Positions 44,887-53,734 of a stretch of DNA of 64,000 nucleotides are shown here, one piece after another. The DNA lies in contig NZ_JAGIBI010000002.1 of the NCBI RefSeq assembly GCF_017744395.1, forward strand, positions 186,001 to 250,000, written 5' to 3'. This stretch comes from Herbaspirillum sp. GTDB taxonomy: Bacteria > Pseudomonadota > Gammaproteobacteria > Burkholderiales > Burkholderiaceae_D. Each line of letters opens with the position of its first letter. Positions within the stretch are counted from its first letter, which is position 1. Under the pieces are notes generated by a model. That model was not told the origin of the DNA, ran no database searches, and worked only from the letters and a program-made list of their open reading frames with translations. The position numbers and the translations under genes are program-made.

Positions 44887-46278
44887 TCAGGTGAAGACCT
44901 GGTAAACATTGGCAAATGAGCAATCCCCCGAGTAGCCGCGTTTGAAGAAACTGATGTTGAAAGCGCGGTCTATCATGACTTTGACATCGGTCTGGTTGAG
45001 CGAGACGCTGGCGCCGAAAAAACGGTTCATGACATAGCGTGTCTGGCCTCTCGCCTTGGCGCGCCGGATGGCATCGTAGACAATGAAGTGGCCGGGATTC
45101 TTCCCCCGCATGACTTCCCGGGAGCCCGCCAACGCATAGTAGGCGATGCCGTTGTCGTAGGTCGTGACCGATATGCCGTAGGGAGTGCCATCGGCGGTCT
45201 TGCTGATGGCGACTTCGCCTTGCCCGTTTGCGCACATCAGGATCGGGTGGTAGAACAGCTCCTGGGTCATCCCGTCGGTATATTTGGCGATGAGTTCCTG
45301 GTGCAGATCCTGGATCACGTTGAAGAAGTAGGCGGAACTCTCATTGTTGATCTGCTCGCCGCTGAAATATTCGGTCGTGAGGTTCTTCGCGCACCAGTTG
45401 ATGTTCGACTTGTACGATTTGCGCACATTGGCGAACAACTGCTCTTCGGGCGCCGTGAGGTCGACGTACGGGCTGTCCCAAATCTCGGCCGAATAGGAGC
45501 GCGCCTTCTTGATGATCTGCTTGTACAGGGCGAAATGGTCTTCCGGCCTTTCCGCGATTGTGAAATTATCCGCGCCGAAGCTCCTCGCCATGTACTGGAG
45601 GTAGCTGACGATGATCTTGTATGCTTCGTCGCGTTCGGTGGCGTCTTGTGCGAAATGAATCTCGATCGGCATGCAGCCCGACGACGGGTGGTTCGTTACC
45701 CAGCCCGCGACATGCGTCGCGTTGATCGCCACCGGTACGGTCGCGACAACGCTGCCGTTGAAGCAGACGTGGAAGGAGGCGTTGTCGATGTCCGCCGGTT
45801 GCTTGAGGATATCCAGGTTGCGTGTGCCTGCCAGTCCGCCGAGCTTGGCGCCCGGGTGCCAGAAATTGGCGTATACATTGCCGTCGATGCCAGCCAGGCG
45901 CTTGAATTGCGGTTCGTCGCGGTCGAGCGCGACAATCGTCCACCTGTCGGGCATGGCCGGCAGGGGCAATTCGCTTGCCAGCAATGCCACAATACGTTCT
46001 TTTTGGCCGCTCAGATACGCGTCGAATTCCCGCCGCGCCCGGCGGAGGATACCCAGTTCATCGACGTTGCGGCCGCATTCATGGAGTATGTCGGCCAGGT
46101 TCAGGTAGGTTCCCAGCCGGATGATCTGGCTGGTTTCCGATTTCAGTTGCTTGACCGGCTGGCAACCGCCGACGCCATTCGCCTCCAGATCCTTGAGGGA
46201 AAGCGTGGTGGTAACGGTGATGGCCTCCCCATTGGCAGTGATTTCGATGGAGGATTGTTGGATATCGTTTTCGCTCAT
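44887..46278 (-). CDS. FemAB-like / GNAT-type aminoacyl or acyl transferase
   Basis: 463 residues. The C-terminal 250 residues show the FemAB-like pattern: LFANVRKSYKSNINWCAKN, AYFFNVIQDLHQE, GISVTTYDNGIAYYALAGS and GHFIVYDAIRRAKARGQT. These are twin-GNAT domains that transfer amino acids from tRNA to peptidoglycan or acyl groups to sugars. The N-terminal about 180 residues are not recognised. Inside a sugar cluster with three DegT-type proteins, acylation of an amino sugar with an amino acid is plausible. It is 9 bp from the DegT gene upstream. Confidence 0.75.
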   Translation of the reverse strand: MSENDIQQSSIEITANGEAITVTTTLSLKDLEANGVGGCQPVKQLKSETSQIIRLGTYLNLADILHECGRNVDELGILRRARREFDAYLSGQKERIVALLASELPLPAMPDRWTIVALDRDEPQFKRLAGIDGNVYANFWHPGAKLGGLAGTRNLDILKQPADIDNASFHVCFNGSVVATVPVAINATHVAGWVTNHPSSGCMPIEIHFAQDATERDEAYKIIVSYLQYMARSFGADNFTIAERPEDHFALYKQIIKKARSYSAEIWDSPYVDLTAPEEQLFANVRKSYKSNINWCAKNLTTEYFSGEQINNESSAYFFNVIQDLHQELIAKYTDGMTQELFYHPILMCANGQGEVAISKTADGTPYGISVTTYDNGIAYYALAGSREVMRGKNPGHFIVYDAIRRAKARGQTRYVMNRFFGASVSLNQTDVKVMIDRAFNISFFKRGYSGDCSFANVYQVFT

Positions 46279-46287
46279 TGCCGAACT

Positions 46288-47409
46288 TTATTGTGACTTG
46301 ATGATGTCGACTACCTGTTTCAGGTGGTCGATATTGAGGCTTGGGTAGATCGGCAAGCACAAGATCTGCTGGGTGATTTCGGTGGCCACCGGCAGGTTGC
46401 CCGGGGCGGCGGATGCCATGTCCTTGTACATGGGAAATTCCGAGATCAGCGGATAAAAATAGCGGCGCGGGAAGATATTGTTGTCCCGCATTTTCTGGTA
46501 CAGGGCATCGCGGCTGATCGGATAGCCGGGACGCACCAGGATGGGAAAGTAGGAGTAGTTCCAGCGGTCGGTGTGTTCGGGCGGCTGCAGGCACTCGATG
46601 TGTTCGACCGTGGATAACAGGGCGCGGTATTGCGCATCGATGGCTTGCCGCTGCGATAGCACGGTATCCATATGCTGGAGCTGCAACAACCCCATGGCGG
46701 CATTGATTTCGCTCATCTTGCCGTTGATGCCGGCTTCGGTGACCGAAACCTCATTGATGATGCCGAAATTCTTCAGTTCGTCGATATGCAGTTTCATCGC
46801 GGCATCGTGGCAGATGATGGCGCCGCCTTCGAAAGTGTTGAAGACCTTGGTTGCATGGAAACTCAGCACCGATAGATCCCCATGGTTCAGGATGCTGGAC
46901 GATTTGTACTGCACGCCGAAGGCATGCGCGGCATCGTAGATCACTTTTAGTTTGTGCTTGTCCGCGATCTTCTGGATAGCCTCGACATCACATGGGTAGC
47001 CATAGCAGTGGACCGGGACGATTGCAGTGGTGTGCTCTGTAATGGCGGCTTCGATCCTGGCCGGATCCAGCGCCAGGGTTTTCCTGTCGATATCGGCGAA
47101 AACCGGCTTGATGCCATTCCACCGCAGGGCATGCGAAGTCGCGACAAACGAATAGGGCGTAGTTACGGCTTCGCCGCTGATCCCGAGCGCCTGCAGCGCC
47201 GTGATCAATGCCAGGGTACCGTTGGAAAACAGCGCCACATGCTTGACGCCCAGGTAGCTGGCCAAGGCTTCTTCCAACTGCTGGTGAAAGGGGCCATTGT
47301 TGGTAAGCTGTTTGTTATCCCAGATCTTCTGGAGATAAACAACGAATTCTTCCAGGGGAGGAAGGAACGGTTGGGTAACCGGTACGCCATTGGTTTGGTA
47401 GGGTCGCAT
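46288..47409 (-). CDS. DegT/DnrJ/EryC1/StrS family sugar aminotransferase (VioA-like)
   Basis: 373 residues from the ATG at 47409, which starts 2 bp after the preceding stop. Features: NNGPFHQQLEEALASYLG, PLP-ring Asp in IYDAAHAFG, Schiff-base Lys in FHATKVFNTFEGGAI. This closely follows the pattern of dTDP-4-keto-6-deoxyglucose 4-aminotransferases (VioA, FdtB-type). Since rfbA and rfbB in the same operon make dTDP-4-keto-6-deoxyglucose, this intermediate is the likely substrate, giving dTDP-4-amino-4,6-dideoxyglucose (viosamine) or a 3-amino isomer. Confidence 0.85.
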   Translation of the reverse strand: MRPYQTNGVPVTQPFLPPLEEFVVYLQKIWDNKQLTNNGPFHQQLEEALASYLGVKHVALFSNGTLALITALQALGISGEAVTTPYSFVATSHALRWNGIKPVFADIDRKTLALDPARIEAAITEHTTAIVPVHCYGYPCDVEAIQKIADKHKLKVIYDAAHAFGVQYKSSSILNHGDLSVLSFHATKVFNTFEGGAIICHDAAMKLHIDELKNFGIINEVSVTEAGINGKMSEINAAMGLLQLQHMDTVLSQRQAIDAQYRALLSTVEHIECLQPPEHTDRWNYSYFPILVRPGYPISRDALYQKMRDNNIFPRRYFYPLISEFPMYKDMASAAPGNLPVATEITQQILCLPIYPSLNIDHLKQVVDIIKSQ

Positions 47410-47411
47410 TT

Positions 47412-48257
47412 TCAGGAGAGATAGTCGATCCGCGTTGCGTGGGGATAGTCCGGTTCGCATGCCGCCAGGACTTCTTGCCTGAGCGTGAAGAAATAGTGCT
47501 GGTAAATCGAGTCGGACGTGCTTGTGTAGGCAATCTTCAATGCATTGAGGATCGTCATCTCTTTGCGGTAGCGCGCAAATTGCGGATGGCTCATTGGCAT
47601 GGCATTGATATCGTAGGCCGCGATGCTGAGCTCCGGGGACAGCGCCAGGATCAATGAGGCAGTACGCTCCATCATGAACACCTTCATTTGTACCTGCGCC
47701 TTGGAGTAGTCGGTCACTGCCGTGAGCTGCTCTCCCAGCCTCCCTTGCTTGTTTTCCGCAATTTCAAACAGCCGCTCATTGATAGTGAACCACTTTTCCC
47801 AGAATACCGGCTTGGCGATGATGTAATTGCAGAAGACCGTGGTGCGGAAATCGTTGACCAGGGTCTTGAGATTGACAGACAAGCCGATCGATGACGAAAA
47901 GGCTTCGGCGACGCCGATCAATCCCGGATGGTGGCGGTTGCCTTGCTCGAATACATTCAGATAGCAGGCTGCTTCCTGGATCATCGGCGAAAAGGTGTAG
48001 ACATCGTGGCCGGGATTGTTTTCCATGAACACTTCCACCTGTTCTGCGCTCAGATGGGTCTTGTTGCGGAAGGCCGGCGACAGGAAGCCGTAGTATTCGT
48101 CCTCATTGAGGACGTTGTTCAGGAAATAATTACGGATGCCCCAGTATTCCCGCCAGTCGGGGCGAGGATTGCCGACGATTTCCAACGGTGTGAAGCCGGG
48201 ATCCAGCATCTTGCGGCTGGCGTCATCGTAGTGAATTTGCAGGATGTTTTTTTTCAT
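47412..48257 (-). CDS. Unrecognised protein of the glycan cluster
   Basis: 281 residues from the ATG at 48257. It begins KKNILQIHYDDASRKMLDPGF and has EYWGIRNYFLNN, HDVYTFSPMIQEAACYLNVFEQG and a mostly helical C-terminal half. There is no signal peptide or membrane helix. I cannot assign a family; the tight position between a GT-B-like protein and the DegT aminotransferase (26-bp and 2-bp gaps) suggests a cytoplasmic role in glycan assembly, perhaps a glycosyltransferase. Confidence 0.7.
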   Translation of the reverse strand: MKKNILQIHYDDASRKMLDPGFTPLEIVGNPRPDWREYWGIRNYFLNNVLNEDEYYGFLSPAFRNKTHLSAEQVEVFMENNPGHDVYTFSPMIQEAACYLNVFEQGNRHHPGLIGVAEAFSSSIGLSVNLKTLVNDFRTTVFCNYIIAKPVFWEKWFTINERLFEIAENKQGRLGEQLTAVTDYSKAQVQMKVFMMERTASLILALSPELSIAAYDINAMPMSHPQFARYRKEMTILNALKIAYTSTSDSIYQHYFFTLRQEVLAACEPDYPHATRIDYLS

Positions 48258-48283
48258 GAAGCCGTCCACGGGCAATGGGAAAT

Positions 48284-49225
48284 TCAGTTGATGGCGTTGA
48301 GCAGTATCTGCGCGTTGTTGCGTGGGCTGAAGCGCTCCTGCAGGTCGCGTGAGATCGCGGCGAGGTCGAACGTTTCGTGGTCCCGGCGCACATCCAGGTT
48401 ACGCAGCAATTTCACCAGTTCATTGCCGCTGGCGAACATCAGCGATTCCAGGTTGTAGTAGCGCATGATGTCTTCATAATTCCTGGTCTTGGATGCCAGG
48501 GGCATCATCCCTCGTACCAGGCTGGTAATCAATTTGTTGGGAGACTTGACGTAGGAATTGATATGGCAGTCGAACGCAAAGTGGCTGAGCAAGGTATAGC
48601 CATAATGTTGCGTCATCCCGTAGAAAGATTTTTCGTGGAAATGCAGATGCGGAATGCCATCGGCGATGGTGGTCGAGGTAATGAAGCCGAACTGGCTCCT
48701 GGGGATGCCGCTATGAACCAGTGCCGTGTCGAAAATATATTTGAACGCTTTATGGAAGGATTCCGGATAACCAAACCAGCAGATTTGGTTGTTGCGCTGT
48801 ACCGGCAATTCATTCCCGATTTCCGGCAAGGCGATGGAATCGACTGCTTCCGGGATGACGATCACATCGACCCACACCACGGATTGCAGTACTTCCTTGT
48901 GCGCCTCGGTAGGCATGACGAACAGGTCGGTGATCTCTGCGATGGCGGCATAGCGGTCCAGGTAATAAATGTCAGAGCCCAGGCAAACGATTTTGCAGCC
49001 GGTCTTGTTTTTGAGGTCTCGCGCCTTGAGCAAGGCATCATTGTCGTCATAACTGACGAGCAGGTATTTGGGCGGATTGACATCAATTGCCGAGCCAGGC
49101 TTATAGACGAATTTTCTTACCGATTGGCCCAATTCGGTCAGGCCGGCGACCAGCGGGTCAGACTGAACCCTGGCCAGCGCATTGCCGCTGCCATAGGACC
49201 TGATGAGTAAAAAATCATTTTGCAT
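48284..49225 (-). CDS. Glycosyltransferase GT-B-like protein (tentative)
   Basis: 313 residues. It begins LLIRSYGSGNALARV, with DSDLYYL-like CLGSDIYYLDRYAAI, DLFVMPTEAHKEVL, VIVIPEAVDS and CWFGYPESFHKAF, a layout resembling GT-B glycosyltransferases of family 1 or 4 that lack the full C-terminal motif. The C-terminal part has SPNKLITSLVRGMMPLAS, which fits the nucleotide-sugar binding segment with S-x-K. No signal peptide. It is 12 bp downstream of rfbD. Assignment is by pattern only. Confidence 0.6.
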   Translation of the reverse strand: MQNDFLLIRSYGSGNALARVQSDPLVAGLTELGQSVRKFVYKPGSAIDVNPPKYLLVSYDDNDALLKARDLKNKTGCKIVCLGSDIYYLDRYAAIAEITDLFVMPTEAHKEVLQSVVWVDVIVIPEAVDSIALPEIGNELPVQRNNQICWFGYPESFHKAFKYIFDTALVHSGIPRSQFGFITSTTIADGIPHLHFHEKSFYGMTQHYGYTLLSHFAFDCHINSYVKSPNKLITSLVRGMMPLASKTRNYEDIMRYYNLESLMFASGNELVKLLRNLDVRRDHETFDLAAISRDLQERFSPRNNAQILLNAIN

Positions 49226-49237
49226 AAGAAGAAAGCC

Positions 49238-50167
49238 TCAGGCTCCGGATTGTCCTGTTTGTTCGATGTTCGCCAGCTCGGCCAGGCAGTGGTCGACTTC
49301 CTCATCCCAGGAAGGAAAGTCGAGTCCGAACGTTTTTTTCACCCTGGAAGTATCCATTCGGGAGTTGGCTGGTCGGCGGGCTGCAGTGGGATATTCGGCG
49401 GTGGTGACCGGGGCGATGGCGTCCGCATCCAGCGTCAGGGCAACTCCTTGGGCTGCCAGGCGGCGCACGATATGTTGCGCGTAGCCATGCCACGAAGTCG
49501 CGCCGGCCGCCGCCAGATGGTAGATGCCGGCGGTGCTGCGCATGTAGGCCGCCAGGGAGACGCCTTGCGGCCGTTGTAGCAGGCATTGCTGTACAGCGCG
49601 GCTGATCGTCCTGGTCCAGGTTGGCGCGCCGATTTGATCCGCCACCACGGTCAAAGCTTGGCGTTCACGCGCGAGCCTGGCGATCGTCTTGAGAAAATTG
49701 CCGCCATATGCGCCATAGACCCAACTGAGCCGGAATATCCACCAGGCATCATGCTGTTCGGCGATTGCCTGCTCGCCATCGAGTTTGGTCTGGCCGTAAG
49801 CATTGGCGGGGCAGGGTGGATCAAGCTCCGTGTAGGGGGAGGCCTTGCCGCCATCGAAAACATAATCGGTCGAAAAATGGATGAACCCGGCATCCAGGGC
49901 ATGCGCTTCCTGAGCCAGCACCATGGGCGCAACGGAGTTGACTGCGGCAGCCAGGGGCACTTCGCTCTGGGCGCGATCCACGGCGGTATAAGCGGCGGGA
50001 TTGACGATCAAGTCGGGGCGTACGGCGCGCACGAAACTGCGTATCCGGTCCGGCTGCGACAGATCCATTGCTGCGCGCGATGCGACCACTACTTCGCCAT
50101 GCGCTTGCAAGTCCTGCGCAAGCACATGGCCGAGTTGGCCGGTATGGCCTGTGAGCAGGATCTTCAA
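49238..50167 (-). CDS. rfbD: dTDP-4-dehydrorhamnose reductase
   Basis: 309 residues from a TTG at 50167 that overlaps the rfbC stop (TTGA) and has AGAGG about 8 bases upstream. No ATG fits; the LKILLTGHTGQLG start shows that the family N-terminus begins here. Other motifs are FIHFSTDYVFDG, YGQTKLDGE with catalytic Tyr/Lys, and DQIGAPTWTRTI. It makes dTDP-L-rhamnose with NAD(P)H, the last step of the pathway. A longer frame upstream to 50245 lies within rfbC and is not used. Confidence 0.93.
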   Translation of the reverse strand: MKILLTGHTGQLGHVLAQDLQAHGEVVVASRAAMDLSQPDRIRSFVRAVRPDLIVNPAAYTAVDRAQSEVPLAAAVNSVAPMVLAQEAHALDAGFIHFSTDYVFDGGKASPYTELDPPCPANAYGQTKLDGEQAIAEQHDAWWIFRLSWVYGAYGGNFLKTIARLARERQALTVVADQIGAPTWTRTISRAVQQCLLQRPQGVSLAAYMRSTAGIYHLAAAGATSWHGYAQHIVRRLAAQGVALTLDADAIAPVTTAEYPTAARRPANSRMDTSRVKKTFGLDFPSWDEEVDHCLAELANIEQTGQSGA

Positions 50168-50709
50168 TCGAAGACCTCTGCCTGGCTCAAGGGTTTTCCG
50201 GCTTTGTCCTTGGCCGACATTTGCGGTGCATCGGCCAGGACCCAATCGATGCCCAGAGCTGCATCGTTCCAGAGGATGCAGCGTTCGTACTCCGGCATCC
50301 AGTAGTCAGTGGTTTTGTACTGGAATTCGGCAACCTCGCTAAGTACCACGAAGCCATGGGCGAAACCCGGAGGGATCCAGAGTTGGCGTTTGTTTTCTGC
50401 CGACAGGCGGGCGCTGGCCCATTTGCCGAAATCGGGTGAGCTGCGGCGGATATCCACTACGACGTCAAGCACTTCTCCTACGCTGGCGCGCACCAGTTTG
50501 CCTTGCGCATGCTGAATCTGGTAATGCAGGCCGCGTAGTACGCCCTTGGCCGAACGGGAATGGTTGTCCTGTACAAAGTCAGGCGTCAAGCCGGTCAGTT
50601 CCCGGAATTTTCTGGCGTTGAAGCTTTCGTAGAAATAGCCTCGATCATCCCCGAACACTTGGGGCTCGATCAGCAATACTTCGGGTAAGGAGGTGGGGGT
50701 GACTCGCAT
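50164..50709 (-). CDS. rfbC: dTDP-4-dehydrorhamnose 3,5-epimerase
   Basis: 181 residues from the ATG at 50709, 1 bp after the rfbA stop. RmlC cupin with DDRGYFYESF, DNHSRSAKGVLRGLHYQ with catalytic His62, KLVRASVGEV (Lys71) and FQYKTTDYW (Tyr131). It epimerises dTDP-4-keto-6-deoxyglucose at C3 and C5. A competing upstream ATG in the frame (at 50760) lies inside rfbA and is not needed. Confidence 0.95.
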   Translation of the reverse strand: MRVTPTSLPEVLLIEPQVFGDDRGYFYESFNARKFRELTGLTPDFVQDNHSRSAKGVLRGLHYQIQHAQGKLVRASVGEVLDVVVDIRRSSPDFGKWASARLSAENKRQLWIPPGFAHGFVVLSEVAEFQYKTTDYWMPEYERCILWNDAALGIDWVLADAPQMSAKDKAGKPLSQAEVFD

Positions 50710-50710
50710 A

Positions 50711-51607
50711 TCAGAAATAGGTGTCGGAGAGCAGTTGGAGCAGATATTGTCCGTAGGCATTCTTCTTCAGCGGCCGGGCCAGTCGCTCCAGTTGTTCGGC
50801 ATCGATATAGCCGCGGCGATAGGCGATTTCCTCAGGGCAGGCTACCTTCAGTCCCTGGCGCTTTTCGATCGTCGCGATGAATTGGCCGGCGTCGAGCAGC
50901 GACTCGTGGGTGCCGGTGTCCAGCCAGGCGATGCCGCGCCCCATCAGTTCAACCTGCAGTTGGCCGAGTTCCAGGTAGGCCTTGTTGACGTCGGTGATTT
51001 CCAATTCGCCGCGCGCCGATGGCTTGATCGAGCGGGCGATGCCGGTGACCTGGTTGTCGTAGAAATACAGGCCGGTGACCGCGAAATTGGACTTCGGCTG
51101 CGCCGGCTTTTCTTCGATTCCCACAACCCGGCGCTGCTTGTCGAATTCGACCACGCCGTAGCGCTCGGGATCGTTGACGTGGTAGGCGAAGACGGTGGCG
51201 CCGTCGATGCGTTCGTTGGCCGCGCGCATCGGCGGTTCCAGGTCACGTCCGTAAAAGATGTTGTCGCCCAGGATCAGCGCCGCAGGGTCGTTGCCGATGA
51301 AATCGCTGCCGATGATGAAGGCCTGCGCCAGTCCGTCCGGCGAGGGCTGCACCGCGTACTGAATATTGAGGCCCCACTGGTTGCCGTCCTTGAGCAGTTC
51401 GGCGAAGCGCGGCGTGTCCTGCGGCGTGGAGATCACCAGGATGTCGCGGATGCCGGCCAGCATCAGGCTGGAGAGCGGGTAGTACACCATCGGCTTGTCG
51501 TAGATCGGCATGAGCTGCTTGGAGACGACCGTGGTAGCCGGATACAGGCGCGTACCGGAGCCGCCGGCGAGGATGATGCCTTTACGGCGGGTTGCGTTAT
51601 GTTCCAT
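50711..51607 (-). CDS. rfbA: Glucose-1-phosphate thymidylyltransferase
   Basis: 298 residues from the ATG at 51607, chosen because GAGGAG lies 6 bases upstream (an ATG at 51613 would abut it). Motifs: [53 protein letters not shown] and [10 protein letters not shown]. It makes dTDP-glucose from dTTP and glucose-1-phosphate. Coupled to rfbB (2-bp gap) and rfbC. Confidence 0.96.
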   Translation of the reverse strand: MEHNATRRKGIILAGGSGTRLYPATTVVSKQLMPIYDKPMVYYPLSSLMLAGIRDILVISTPQDTPRFAELLKDGNQWGLNIQYAVQPSPDGLAQAFIIGSDFIGNDPAALILGDNIFYGRDLEPPMRAANERIDGATVFAYHVNDPERYGVVEFDKQRRVVGIEEKPAQPKSNFAVTGLYFYDNQVTGIARSIKPSARGELEITDVNKAYLELGQLQVELMGRGIAWLDTGTHESLLDAGQFIATIEKRQGLKVACPEEIAYRRGYIDAEQLERLARPLKKNAYGQYLLQLLSDTYF

Positions 51608-51609
51608 TG

Positions 51610-52674
51610 TCATCTCCTCGCGCCGTATTGTTGTTCCATCCATTTCAGGTAATCGCCCGAGCGCACATTGGCGACCCATTGCGGGTTGGCCAGGTACCAT
51701 GCGACCGTCTTGCGGATGCCGCTCTCGAAGGTCTCGGCCGGTTTCCAGCCCAGTTCGCGTTCGAGCTTGCGGGCGTCGATGGCGTAGCGGCGGTCATGGC
51801 CGGGCCGGTCCTTGACGAAGGTGATCTGGTCGCGATAGCTGCCAGCGTCTTTGGGCTTGAGCTGGTCGAGGATGTCGCACAGGGTGTGCACCACGTCCAG
51901 GTTGGCTTTCTCGTTCCAGCCGCCGACGTTGTAGGTTTCCCCTGGCTTGCCGCGCGCCAGCACTTCCCGGATCGCCGCGCAGTGGTCGCCTACGTACAGC
52001 CAGTCGCGGATTTGCTGGCCGTCGCCATAGATCGGCAGCGGCTTGCCGTCGAGCGCGTTGGAGATCACCAGCGGGATCAGCTTCTCGGGGAAATGGTAGG
52101 GGCCGTAGTTGTTGGAACAGTTGGTGGTCAGCGTCGGCAAGCCGTAGGTGTGGTGGTAGGCCCGCACCAGATGGTCGGAGGCCGCCTTGGAGGCAGAGTA
52201 GGGGCTGTTGGGCGCATACGGCGTGGTTTCCGAAAACGGTGCGTCTTGCGGCCCCAGCGTGCCGTACACCTCGTCGGTGGAGACGTGCAGGAAGCGGAAG
52301 GCTTCGCGTTCTTCACCCTGCAGCGTGTTCCAGTAGCGGCGCGCCGCTTCCAGCAGGTTGAAGGTGCCGTTGACGTTGGTGCGGATGAATTCGTCGGGGC
52401 TGGCGATCGAGCGGTCGACGTGGCTTTCCGCCGCGAAGTGCAGGATCGCGCGCGGCCGGTGCTGCGCGAACAGCGCGGCGATGATCGTTTCGTCGCAGAT
52501 ATCCGTTTGCGAGAAAACATAGCGGGTGTCGCCAGCCACGCCGGCCAGGTTGTAGGGGTTGCCGGCGTAGGTCAGCTTGTCGATGTTGAGCACCGGTTCT
52601 GCCGTGTCGGCAGCCAGCCAGCCCAGGATGAAATTGCTGCCGATGAAGCCGGCGCCTCCGGTGACGAAAATCAT
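51610..52674 (-). CDS. rfbB: dTDP-glucose 4,6-dehydratase
   Basis: 354 residues. SDR fold: [13 protein letters not shown] (3-15), [18 protein letters not shown] with catalytic Thr-Asp-Glu, and YSASKAASD with Tyr/Lys. [14 protein letters not shown] is the sugar-binding segment. It forms dTDP-4-keto-6-deoxyglucose, branch point for rhamnose (rfbC, rfbD) and for the DegT aminotransferase at 46288. Confidence 0.96.
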   Translation of the reverse strand: MIFVTGGAGFIGSNFILGWLAADTAEPVLNIDKLTYAGNPYNLAGVAGDTRYVFSQTDICDETIIAALFAQHRPRAILHFAAESHVDRSIASPDEFIRTNVNGTFNLLEAARRYWNTLQGEEREAFRFLHVSTDEVYGTLGPQDAPFSETTPYAPNSPYSASKAASDHLVRAYHHTYGLPTLTTNCSNNYGPYHFPEKLIPLVISNALDGKPLPIYGDGQQIRDWLYVGDHCAAIREVLARGKPGETYNVGGWNEKANLDVVHTLCDILDQLKPKDAGSYRDQITFVKDRPGHDRRYAIDARKLERELGWKPAETFESGIRKTVAWYLANPQWVANVRSGDYLKWMEQQYGARR

Positions 52675-52689
52675 AAGTGCCTTGACATG

Positions 52690-53700
52690 TTACGGCTTGA
52701 AGCCGTTCGGATTCATTTGTTGCCAGCGCCATGAATCTGCGCACATGGCATCCAGTCCCCGCTTGGCCTCCCAGCCCAGTTTGCGTTTGGCTGCGGCGGG
52801 GTCGGCGTAGTATTCGGGAATATCGCCCGGACGGCGCTCGGCAATAACATAGGGCAGCGGTTTGCCACAGGCCCTTTCATAGGCCTTGACGACATCCAGC
52901 ACGCTATGGCCGGTGCCGGTGCCGAGGTTGATGGCGAAGCATTGCGGTTCGGTCAGCGCTTGCAGCGCGGCCAGGTGGCCGCTGGCAAGGTCTGATACGT
53001 GGATGAAGTCGCGTACGCCGGTGCCGTCGTGCGTCGGGTAGTCGCCGCCCCAGATGTTGAGCCGTTCGCGGCGGCCGATGGCCACTTGCGCGACAAACGG
53101 CATCAGGTTGTTGGGGATACCGTCGGGAGCTTCGCCGATCAGGCCGCTTTCGTGCGCGCCGACCGGGTTGAAGTAGCGCAGCAGGGCGATTTTCCAGTCG
53201 GGATGCGCGACATGACAATCGCGCAGCAGGTCTTCGACGACCATCTTGCTGCGGCCGTAGGGACTGCTGGCCCCCAGCGGGTGGTTTTCGTCCAGCGGCA
53301 GATATTGCGGCGGGGCGTATACCGTCGCCGACGAGCTGAACACGATGGTCTTTACCCCCGTAGCCTGCATCGCTTCGAGCAGGCGCACGGTGCCGACCAC
53401 GTTGTTGTCGTAATACATGAGCGGCTGTTCGACCGATTCGCCGACCGCCTTCAGGCCGGCGAAGTGGATCACCGCGTCGCATTTGAATTCGCGCAGCACG
53501 CTTTCGAGCTGCTCGCGGTTGCGGACGTCGCCCTTGACCAGCGATACGGCCTTGCCCGCGATTTTCTGGACGCGGGTGACCGCTTCCGGGCTGCTGTTGC
53601 AGAAATTGTCGAAGACGACGACTTCGTGGCCTGCCTTGAGCAGTTCCACGCAGGTATGGGAACCGATATAACCGGCGCCGCCGGTAACCAGGATGTTCAT
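52690..53700 (-). CDS. galE: UDP-glucose 4-epimerase
   Basis: 336 residues. VTGGAGYIGSHTCVELL (5-21, short form), FAGLKAVGES, catalytic SSSATVYAP and YGRSKMVVED with Tyr-x3-Lys, and RYFNPVGAHESG. It interconverts UDP-glucose and UDP-galactose, giving galactose for the glycan (a GT31-like transferase is in the cluster). It lies between rfbG (34-bp gap) and rfbB (15-bp gap) on one transcript. Confidence 0.96.
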   Translation of the reverse strand: MNILVTGGAGYIGSHTCVELLKAGHEVVVFDNFCNSSPEAVTRVQKIAGKAVSLVKGDVRNREQLESVLREFKCDAVIHFAGLKAVGESVEQPLMYYDNNVVGTVRLLEAMQATGVKTIVFSSSATVYAPPQYLPLDENHPLGASSPYGRSKMVVEDLLRDCHVAHPDWKIALLRYFNPVGAHESGLIGEAPDGIPNNLMPFVAQVAIGRRERLNIWGGDYPTHDGTGVRDFIHVSDLASGHLAALQALTEPQCFAINLGTGTGHSVLDVVKAYERACGKPLPYVIAERRPGDIPEYYADPAAAKRKLGWEAKRGLDAMCADSWRWQQMNPNGFKP

Positions 53701-53734
53701 GATGCTTCAGGTGCTGTAGTTCGCGACAGGGCGA

